Shown piece by piece: positions 55,013 to 64,000 of a DNA stretch of 64,000 bases (positions are counted from its first letter, which is position 1; every line of letters starts with the position of its first letter). The notes below the pieces were generated by a model that made no database searches, was not told the origin of the DNA, and saw only the letters and a program-made list of their open reading frames with translations. This DNA comes from Azorhizobium oxalatiphilum (lineage in GTDB: Bacteria; Pseudomonadota; Alphaproteobacteria; Rhizobiales; Xanthobacteraceae), in NCBI RefSeq assembly GCF_014635325.1, contig NZ_BMCT01000007.1, positions 295,548 through 359,547 on the forward strand, written 5' to 3'. Position numbers and translations under genes: made by a program.

Positions 55013-55132
55013 CTCTTGTCGTCCGTCCGCCGCGCGGGGTTATGCCCCGCGCGGCAATAGTGAACCGGCGTCACCGCGCCGCGCAATGGGAACCTTGCCG
55101 GCTGTCCCCGGCATCCCGCTATGTGCTGTACC

Positions 55133-56335
55133 TCACACCGCCTTCAGGGCGGTGAGGATGTCGCTGATCAGGTCGTCGGGGTGTTCCAGCCCCACCGACA
55201 GGCGCACGAGGCCGTCGGAAATGCCCATTTCGGCCCGCGCCTCCGGCGTGAAACGCTGGTGGGTGGTGGTGGCCGGATGGGTGAGCAGGCTCTTCGAATC
55301 CCCGAGATTGTTGGAGATGCGGATCACCTTCAGCGCGTTGGCGAAACGGAACGCGCCATCCTTGCCGCCCTCCACCACGAACGTCACCAGCGTGCCGCCG
55401 CCCGACATCTGCCGGCGGGCAAGTTCTGCCTGCGGGTGATCGGCGCGGAACGGATAGAGCACCTTCTCCACCTTGGCCGCGCCGGCGACCGCATCGGCGA
55501 TCTTGGCGGCGGTGGCCTGGGCGCGCTCCACGCGCAGACCCAGCGTCTCCAGCCCCTTCAGCAGCACCCATGCATTGAAGGGCGAGATGGACGGGCCGGT
55601 CTGGCGCAGGAAGGTCTGCAGATGGTCGGTGACAAACTGCTGCGAGGACAGCACCACGCCGCCGAGGCAGCGGCCCTGGCCGTCGATATGCTTGGTGGCC
55701 GAATAGACCACCACGTCGGCCCCCAGTTCGAACGGCTTCTGTAGCAGCGGGGTGGCGAACACATTGTCCACCACGAGACGGGCACCGGCGGCATGGGCGA
55801 TGTCGGCCACCGCCTTGATGTCGATGATCTCCAGCGTCGGATTGGTGGGGCTCTCCAGGAAGAAGATCTTCGTGCTGGGCCGCGCCGCCGCCTTCCAGGC
55901 GGCGAGATCGGTGCCGTCCACCAGCGTCGTTTCGACGCCGTAGCGCGGCAGGAAGTCCTCAAGGATCCAGCGGCAGGAGCCGAACAGGGCCCGGGCGGCG
56001 ACCACATGGTCGCCGGCGCTCAACTGGCAGAGCAGCACGGCATTGACGGCGGCCATGCCGGAGGCGGTGGCGCGGGCGGCCTCGGCGCCTTCGAGCAGCG
56101 CCATGCGCTCCTCGAACATGGCGGTGGTGGGGTTGCCGTAGCGGGAATAGACGAAGCCGGGATCCTCGCCCTTGAAGCGCGCTTCGCACGCTTCGGCATT
56201 GTCATAGACAAAGCCCTGCGTCAGGTAGAGCGCTTCCGAGGTCTCGCCGTAGGAAGAGCGGGTGGTGCCGCCATGGACGAGCAGGGTTTCGGGATGCAAA
56301 GTTGCCGGGTCCGGCGGGATGAACTTGGACGCCAC
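55133..56335 (-). CDS. metZ: O-succinylhomoserine sulfhydrylase
   Basis: 400 residues, Cys/Met PLP family. Lys215 in YSATKHIDGQGRCLGG forms the Schiff base; YSRYGNPTTAMFEERMALLEG and ESPTNPTLEIIDI are family segments. Adds sulfide to O-succinylhomoserine to give homocysteine. The GTG start (CAC at 56333-56335) lies about 100 bases after a SAM-II riboswitch, so SAM shuts the gene off. Confidence 0.95.
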   Translation of the reverse strand: MASKFIPPDPATLHPETLLVHGGTTRSSYGETSEALYLTQGFVYDNAEACEARFKGEDPGFVYSRYGNPTTAMFEERMALLEGAEAARATASGMAAVNAVLLCQLSAGDHVVAARALFGSCRWILEDFLPRYGVETTLVDGTDLAAWKAAARPSTKIFFLESPTNPTLEIIDIKAVADIAHAAGARLVVDNVFATPLLQKPFELGADVVVYSATKHIDGQGRCLGGVVLSSQQFVTDHLQTFLRQTGPSISPFNAWVLLKGLETLGLRVERAQATAAKIADAVAGAAKVEKVLYPFRADHPQAELARRQMSGGGTLVTFVVEGGKDGAFRFANALKVIRISNNLGDSKSLLTHPATTTHQRFTPEARAEMGISDGLVRLSVGLEHPDDLISDILTALKAV

Positions 56336-56434
56336 GGGTCACACGCCTCTCATCGAGGCCGAGGAGCCGTGGAACAGGCATGCAGGACCGGGACGAAAGG
56401 ACCGGAACCTGTGTGCGCGTCTACGTTCCCCGGC

Positions 56435-56492
56435 CTTTTAGCAATCTTGTTTAACGTGGCAGCAAGCCGGCCGGGCTCAAATTCACCACGAG
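56435..56492 (-). promoter_or_regulatory. SAM-II riboswitch of metZ
   Basis: On the minus strand: CGTGGTGAATTTG, then CCGGCTTGCTGCCACGTTAA, then ACAAG..TTGCTAAAAG. This fits the SAM-II consensus with its H-type pseudoknot (loop pairing of the conserved TGAATTTG, GCCACGTTAAA and GCTAAA blocks). SAM-II is found almost only in alphaproteobacteria upstream of metA, metZ and similar genes. Binding would sequester the metZ start region. Confidence 0.93.
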
Positions 56493-56574
56493 TATCGGCA
56501 GTTAACGCCCATGGCCGCTTGGCGTCAAGCCTCGCGTCCGTTAAAACGAACGCAACGACGAAGCGGAGCTGAGC

Positions 56575-57690
56575 GTGGTCGAACAGCACAGAGCAGGCAT
56601 CCTTCCGGCGCAGGCCATCGCCGCGCTTGCGGAAAACGGAGGGATTTCGACGCGCCGCCCGCTGGATGACGACCAGATCCAGCCCGCAAGCCTTGATCTG
56701 CGTCTCGGCCGCCATGCCTGGCGCATCCGCGCCAGCTTCCTGCCCGGCGCCGGAAACACGGTGAAGGATCGTCTCTCCGAGCTGGCGCTGCACAAGCTCG
56801 ACCTCTCGGACGGCGCCGTTCTGGAGACGGGGGGCGTCTATCTCGTTCCTCTTTTCGAACGGCTGCGCTTGCCGGCGGACGTGTCGGCCACCACCAATCC
56901 CAAAAGCTCCACCGGGCGTCTGGATGTCTTCACCCGCGTCATCGCCGATGGCGCGCGGGCGTTCGACGCCATCCCCATGGGCTATGAGGGGCCGCTCTAT
57001 CTGGAGATCGCCCCGCGCACCTTCCCCATTCTGGTGCGTGCCGGCTCGCGCCTGTCGCAGGTGCGGTTCCGGCGCGGCATCTCGCGCCTCTCCGACCTTG
57101 AGCTGCTGAACCTCCAGCAGGAGCAGCGGCTGGTGGATTCCGACGCCCCCGACGTGGCGGCGGGCGGCATCGCCATGGGCGTGGACCTTGCCGGCGAGGC
57201 GTGGGACGGGCTGCTCGGCTTCCGCGCCAAGAAGCACACCGGCGTGGTGGATCTGGACAAGCGCGCCGGCCTCGACGTGGAGGATTTCTGGGAGCCGCTG
57301 CGTGCGCGCGGCCGCACCTCCCTCGTGCTCGATCCCGATGCCTTCTACATCCTCGCCTCCCGCGAGGCGGTGCATGTGCCGCCCGATCAGGCGGCGGAGA
57401 TGGTGCCGTTCGACCCGCTGGTGGGCGAGTTCCGCGTGCATTATGCGGGCTTCTTCGACCCCGGCTTCGGCCATGCGGCGGCTGGCGGCTCAGGTGCGCG
57501 CGCTGTGCTGGAAGTGCGCTCGCGCGAGGTGCCCTTCATTCTGGAGCACGGCCAGACGGTCGGCCGCCTCGTCTATGAGCGCATGGCGGAACGGCCCACC
57601 TATCTCTACGGCTCCGACCTCGGCTCCAATTATCAGGGCCAGGGCCTGAAGCTTTCCAAGCACTTCCGGCCGTTCGCGCCGGGGCTTTGA
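56575..57690 (+). CDS. dcd: 2'-deoxycytidine 5'-triphosphate deaminase
   Basis: 371 residues, the long alphaproteobacterial form made of two related halves (E. coli Dcd has about 190). Motifs: QPASLDLRLGRHAWRIRASF near residue 40, NPKSSTGRLDVFTRVIADGA, then a second Dcd-like half (GVVDLDKRAGLDVEDFWEPL). Turns dCTP into dUTP for thymidylate synthesis. GTG start preceded by AAGCGGAGC. Divergent from metZ. Confidence 0.93.
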   Translation: MVEQHRAGILPAQAIAALAENGGISTRRPLDDDQIQPASLDLRLGRHAWRIRASFLPGAGNTVKDRLSELALHKLDLSDGAVLETGGVYLVPLFERLRLPADVSATTNPKSSTGRLDVFTRVIADGARAFDAIPMGYEGPLYLEIAPRTFPILVRAGSRLSQVRFRRGISRLSDLELLNLQQEQRLVDSDAPDVAAGGIAMGVDLAGEAWDGLLGFRAKKHTGVVDLDKRAGLDVEDFWEPLRARGRTSLVLDPDAFYILASREAVHVPPDQAAEMVPFDPLVGEFRVHYAGFFDPGFGHAAAGGSGARAVLEVRSREVPFILEHGQTVGRLVYERMAERPTYLYGSDLGSNYQGQGLKLSKHFRPFAPGL

Positions 57691-57707
57691 GGGGCGGGAA
57701 GCGCCGC

Positions 57708-59960
57708 TTACGCCGCTTCCTGCGCGTCCGGCGTGGTGTCCTTGGGCACTTTCGCCGGCACCGTCGAGGTGGCGGGCGGCGGGTTCAGCACGGTGCGCAG
57801 ATCGGCCAGTGGCTGAAGGATAGCGTCCGAGAAGGCCAGATAATCCGCCACGAACGGCAGCAGCCGGCGCGCGGTTTCGTCGGTGCTCTGGCCGAGCGCT
57901 GCCGATAGCGCCGCATCCACCTGCGGCGCGCCCCGGATTTCGGCGGCAGGCGCTGCATCGCCCAGCGCGAGGTCGAACCCCTGCAAGGTGCGCGAGCGCG
58001 CCGCCTCCAGCGCGTTGACGATCTCTTCCGGCGGCTGCAAGGCGGACAGGCGCTGGGCGGCGTCCTCCAGCAGGGCGAGATAGGTGGTGAGGATGTCCAG
58101 CGTGGACACCAGATTCACCACCTCGCCCGCTGCCCGATGGCCGAGGGAGGATTCGGCGTCGATCTGCGGCAGGCGGTCCATCACCGGGCGCATTTCCCAG
58201 GCGAGTTCGCTCACCGATTCCCGCTTCTCGCCGCGTGGCCACCAGCCGGCGAAGGCCGAGCGGCAGCGTGCCACCACGGTTTTCACCTGCACGATCACCT
58301 CGTCGCTGCCATAGATGGGCAGCACCAGATAGGAGATGACGAGTGCCACCACGGCGCCGATGGCGGTCTCGTAGATGCGCGAGATCATGCCCTCGGCGGT
58401 CAGGCCCGTGACCAGATGCAGGCCCACCACCACCGACAGGCCGGTTGCGGCGGAGGCGATGTCGTAGCGGTCGCGCATGGTGAGCAGGCCGATGACCTGC
58501 CCCGCGAGACAGATGCCGGCGAGCACCCACACGCCGTTGTGCATCAGATGTACGGCGGCCACTCCCACCAGCACGCCCAGCACCGTGCCCCAGGTGCGGT
58601 AGCGCACGCGCACATAGGTTTCGCCCAGCGAATTCCCCAGCACGAACATGACGGTCATGGTGGCCCAATAGGCGTGGTCGAGGCCGAGGATGAGGTCGAG
58701 GCTGGTGGTGATGGTGGTGGCGATCAGCGCCTGCACCGCCACGCGCATGGAAGGCGAGAGACCATTGGCGTTGAAGAAGGGCTCGGGCGCGACCTTCGGT
58801 TCCGGCTGCGAGGGGTAGGCGGCGACATTCTCCTCGACCGGCCGTTCCAGATGGAATTTCTCCAGCCCGCTCACCAGCAGGGCGAGGCGCTCGAAGGCGG
58901 TGACGGCGCGCAACAGCGTCAACTGGACCTTGGGGTCGAGGTCGGGTGCCGTGGCAGCGCGGCGCAGGCGGGTCAAAGCGTCGTCGAGCCGGAGGTCGCG
59001 ATGGCCGGGCACGCGGCCGATCAGGTCGAGATGACGGGCCACCTCCTCGGCCATGGAGGCGATGGGTATGGCCCAGGCGCGGTCATTGCCCTCCGCCCGC
59101 ATGGGCGGGATGCAGTCGCGCAGCAATTGGGTGGCGACGCGCAGGCGGTAGACATGGGTGCGCACCGCCTCCACCCAGCCACGCGCCTCGGGCTCCTCCG
59201 TGGTGGCGGCCAGCAGCGCCACCCGCACCCGCACGCGCAGACGATGCAGCATGGTGAGGGCGGGCTTGGGCACTTCGGTGGAATTGCGGATGGCGTCGGC
59301 CAGCAGGCGCAGATAATCGCCTACCCCCTGCACCGCATCCACCACGCCGTCGTTGTACGCCTGCATGGCGCTGGGCCGGAACGGCGACAGACGGATGAGG
59401 GCGGTGATGATGAAGCCTTCCACGCTGGCCAGCAGCAGCCAGGCCCCTTCCTCCCGCGTCGGTCGCAGGATGGTGGCGACCGTGGCGATGATGATCAGCG
59501 CAATACCGAGCCGCTGCCCGTCCATGCCGTAGCGGCGCAGATACATGGCGATGCAGGAGAGCGGCACCAGCAGCAGCTTGAGCACCAGCGCATTTTCGGG
59601 ATGGCTGCCGGGGCCGATGATGGCGACGATGGCGAGCAGGCCGATCGTGACGGCAAACACCCGCAGAAAGCTTTTCGCCTCGATGGGAACGGAGGCGGCG
59701 GGCGTAAAGGTGATGAGCACCGAGGCAGTCATCGCCCCGATCATGGGAAAGGTGACGTCGAGGTTCAGCCCGAACGCGCGCGAGGTCGTGACGCCGCAGA
59801 TGATGATGACGACGTAGGCGAGCGCGAGATGGAACGCGCGGATCTGGTCAATGCCGCCGGGGTCGTGCTCGTCCAGCCAGCTGCGCAGCCGCTGCAACAG
59901 GGGCTTGCGGCCCCGTTCGTTGTGTTCGGCTAGCCTCAAGCTCAGCTTCACTGCGTACAC
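57708..59960 (-). CDS. FUSC-family inner-membrane protein
   Basis: 750 residues. Two hydrophobic blocks (about 40-200 and 405-550), each with several helices, and hydrophilic regions after each, the pattern of the FUSC / YccS-AaeB family. Visible: AYVVIIICGVTTSRAFGLNL; LGLDHAYWATMTVMFVLGNS; TYVRVRYRTWGTVLGVLVG. Likely an efflux pump subunit for aromatic acids or similar compounds, though no membrane fusion protein gene is adjacent. GTG start; a further GTG three codons later is possible. Ends 17 bases from the dcd stop (convergent). Confidence 0.9.
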   Translation of the reverse strand: MYAVKLSLRLAEHNERGRKPLLQRLRSWLDEHDPGGIDQIRAFHLALAYVVIIICGVTTSRAFGLNLDVTFPMIGAMTASVLITFTPAASVPIEAKSFLRVFAVTIGLLAIVAIIGPGSHPENALVLKLLLVPLSCIAMYLRRYGMDGQRLGIALIIIATVATILRPTREEGAWLLLASVEGFIITALIRLSPFRPSAMQAYNDGVVDAVQGVGDYLRLLADAIRNSTEVPKPALTMLHRLRVRVRVALLAATTEEPEARGWVEAVRTHVYRLRVATQLLRDCIPPMRAEGNDRAWAIPIASMAEEVARHLDLIGRVPGHRDLRLDDALTRLRRAATAPDLDPKVQLTLLRAVTAFERLALLVSGLEKFHLERPVEENVAAYPSQPEPKVAPEPFFNANGLSPSMRVAVQALIATTITTSLDLILGLDHAYWATMTVMFVLGNSLGETYVRVRYRTWGTVLGVLVGVAAVHLMHNGVWVLAGICLAGQVIGLLTMRDRYDIASAATGLSVVVGLHLVTGLTAEGMISRIYETAIGAVVALVISYLVLPIYGSDEVIVQVKTVVARCRSAFAGWWPRGEKRESVSELAWEMRPVMDRLPQIDAESSLGHRAAGEVVNLVSTLDILTTYLALLEDAAQRLSALQPPEEIVNALEAARSRTLQGFDLALGDAAPAAEIRGAPQVDAALSAALGQSTDETARRLLPFVADYLAFSDAILQPLADLRTVLNPPPATSTVPAKVPKDTTPDAQEAA

Positions 59961-60076
59961 CCGTTTCGCGCCTGCGACAGAAAGGATCGTCCATGGTGCG
60001 CCCCAAATGTCCAGAGCGGAACGGTGGAACCCACATGGGGAGACGGGGCAGGCGGTTAACGGTTGGTTAAACGCAT

Positions 60077-60108
60077 CGCCCCCGCGACGCGGTGGCGTCG
60101 CGGGGGCG
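60077..60108 (-). terminator. Hairpin after the Tyr-rich exported protein
   Basis: CGCCCCCGCGACGC-GGTG-GCGTCGCGGGGGCG, perfect 14-base arms, 24 bases after the stop on the minus strand; only short T runs follow. Confidence 0.75.
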
Positions 60109-60131
60109 GAAGGAGCCGGAGCGGCACGTCC

Positions 60132-60455
60132 TTAGTAAGGCGAAGCCGGGGCGTAAGTGGTGCCGTATGTGGTGCCGTAGGTCGGCCCAACCACATAGGT
60201 CGGCGCGGGCACCGTCACGTAGCGCGGGGCGGGCACCACCATGGTGGAGTTCCGGCCGCCCACGGACTGCGAATACTGATCCTGCAGGATCATGTAGCCG
60301 CCGTGGCGCTGGAGGTAGTCCATCTGGCGCTGCTGCACCATGCTGTCATTGACGAGGTTGGTGCTGTCATCGGCCGAAGCCGCCACCGAGAGGCCGGCCA
60401 CGCCGGTCGCCATGGCGAAGGTAAAGGCCGCGGTCCGCAGAAGATTGGTCTTCAT
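60132..60455 (-). CDS. Tyr-rich exported protein
   Basis: 107 residues from MKTNLLRTAAFTF with AAGGAAC upstream; the frame extends upstream without homology. Signal peptide to ASA|DDS. The mature part has MVQQRQMDYLQRHGGYMI and a low-complexity end with GPTYGTTYGTTYAPASPY. No domain known; might be a surface or envelope protein. Confidence 0.7.
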   Translation of the reverse strand: MKTNLLRTAAFTFAMATGVAGLSVAASADDSTNLVNDSMVQQRQMDYLQRHGGYMILQDQYSQSVGGRNSTMVVPAPRYVTVPAPTYVVGPTYGTTYGTTYAPASPY

Positions 60456-60787
60456 AGGCTGTTCCTTTCCATTTCTCTGTCCCCGAAACGGGGCGTTGCC
60501 GGGATGCACCCGGCGACCCCGGACGCCTCGCTTCGAAGCCGTGCCGGGTCGTGTCCGCACCGGGGAAGCCTTGAGCATTTGCAAGGCTTCGTCCCGGCGG
60601 TCTCGCACTGAAGCAACGTCGTGATCCGCATTTGGTTTCAGCCTGCGGAAATGGCGGTCGCATGCCTGCAATGGCTTGCGGGGGCGGGGAGGGGACGATA
60701 CAGCCTGTCGCAGGCGCCCCGCTCCGGGGTGTTACACCCTCAGGGATATGCCGAAGCGACGGCCCAGGGCCGCGGGCCGGAGGAGCG
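60456..60787. other. Divergent gap before zapE
   Basis: 332 bases with no supported gene. The zapE ribosome site GGAGGAG lies at its right end. The leader of the exported protein gene takes the left part. Confidence 0.5.
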
Positions 60788-63194
<2,407 letters not shown>

Positions 63195-63329
63195 GACAGT
63201 AACCCGCGGCGGTCCCCTTGGGGCCGCCGTTTTCATGCCGGCGGGGCGACCCACCGGTGAGCGCAACCCCGAAATGTTCCGCTCCCGTTCGGGAGGGGGC
63301 AATTCGCAACCCTCAGGGACGGAGCCCCA

Positions 63330-64000
63330 ATGAATATCCATGAGTATCAGGCCAAGGCTCTTCTGAAGACCTACGGTGCGCCCGTGTCGCGCGGCGTGGC
63401 TGTTCTGGCAGTGAGCGAGGCGGAAGCTGCGGCGAAGGAGCTGGGTGGCCCGCTTTGGGTCGTCAAGTCGCAGATCCATGCCGGCGGCCGCGGCAAGGGC
63501 AAGTTCAAGGAAGCCGCTGCCGGCGACAAGGGCGGTGTGCGCCTCGCCCGTTCGGTGGACGAGGTGAAGACCTTCGTCGAGCAGATGCTCGGCAACACGC
63601 TCGTCACCATCCAGACCGGCCCGGCCGGCAAGCAGGTGAACCGCCTCTATATCGAGGAAGGCTCGGACATCGAGACCGAGTTCTACCTCTCGCTGCTGGT
63701 GGACCGCTCCACCTCGCAGGTGTCCTTCGTTGTCTCCACCGAAGGCGGCATGGACATCGAGGAAGTGGCGCACAACACGCCTGAGAAGATCATCTCGTTC
63801 TCGGTTGATCCGGCGGCCGGTATCCAGGGCTTCCACGGCCGCAAGGTGGCCGATGCGCTGGGCCTGAAGGGCGACCTGTCCAAGCAGGCGGTGAAGCTCA
63901 CCGAAGTGCTCTACACCGCCTTCACCGACACCGACATGGAAATGCTGGAGATCAATCCGCTGATCGTCACCACCGACGGCAAGCTGAAGGTTCTCGACGC
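63330..64000 (+). CDS. sucC: Succinyl-CoA synthetase beta subunit (partial)
   Basis: First ~223 residues; the rest lies beyond the right edge. [20 protein letters not shown] is the family start, followed by [15 protein letters not shown] (ATP-grasp) and [17 protein letters not shown]. Joins succinate and CoA at the expense of ATP/GTP in reverse, or makes them in the TCA cycle. GGACGGAGCC is the ribosome site. Confidence 0.97.
   Translation, partial: MNIHEYQAKALLKTYGAPVSRGVAVLAVSEAEAAAKELGGPLWVVKSQIHAGGRGKGKFKEAAAGDKGGVRLARSVDEVKTFVEQMLGNTLVTIQTGPAGKQVNRLYIEEGSDIETEFYLSLLVDRSTSQVSFVVSTEGGMDIEEVAHNTPEKIISFSVDPAAGIQGFHGRKVADALGLKGDLSKQAVKLTEVLYTAFTDTDMEMLEINPLIVTTDGKLKVLD

Overview
This window is high-GC chromosomal DNA from an alphaproteobacterium of the order Hyphomicrobiales (Rhizobiales). 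Xanthobacteraceae (Xanthobacter, Azorhizobium, Ancylobacter/Starkeya type) is my best guess. The evidence is gene content and order: chvI-chvG-hprK-EIIA-HPr beside pckA, GcrA next to argD-argF-hslO, a SAM-II riboswitch on metZ, the long two-part dCTP deaminase, and mdh followed by sucC. The rank below order is inferred. Most of the window is conserved core genome. I found no prophage, insertion sequence or CRISPR array.

Layout. 1-4.8 kb: a YVTN beta-propeller protein (cut by the left edge) and a PQQ-associated ABC substrate-binding protein, divergent from a TonB-dependent receptor; this looks like a lanthanide-uptake (lut-like) or PQQ-linked locus. 5-7 kb: tRNA-Arg(ACG) and an orphan histidine kinase. 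7-14 kb: the regulatory PTS / ChvIG cluster, a HugZ-like protein and pckA. 14-21.5 kb: an MFS transporter, leuC and leuD (separated by a small secreted peptide gene and a zincin) and a CPA2 antiporter. 21.5-25 kb: rpmH-rnpA-yidC-yihA with a clear promoter. 25-33.5 kb: accessory and housekeeping genes (acetyltransferase, double cold-shock protein, nitroreductase, gamma-glutamyltransferase, FkbM methyltransferase, CarD). 34-39 kb: ahcY, kup and a YbhN-type membrane protein. 40-47 kb: the complete phosphate regulon phoR-pstSCAB-phoU-phoB with a triple PHO box, then two tandem paralogous cysteine-rich exported proteins. 48-57.7 kb: gcrA, argD-argF-hslO, a PIN/Phd toxin-antitoxin pair with a palindromic operator, trkH, apaG, metZ with its SAM-II riboswitch, and dcd. 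57.7-64 kb: a FUSC-family membrane protein, a Tyr-rich exported protein, zapE, mdh and the start of sucC.

How the genes work together. Central carbon flow is represented by pckA, mdh and sucC, with ChvIG and the sugar-independent PTS as likely regulators next to pckA. The methyl cycle is represented by metZ (SAM-sensing riboswitch) and ahcY (a 7-bp-arm palindrome in its promoter region). Potassium handling is represented three times (kup, trkH, CPA2 antiporter). Besides genes, the window holds a ~100-bp structured dispersed repeat (two copies in opposite orientation), an array of CCCTCTCCCGC-type palindromes after pckA, several unassigned operator-like inverted repeats, and a structured leader upstream of pckA. 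These non-coding elements and the lut-like locus are the least explained parts.
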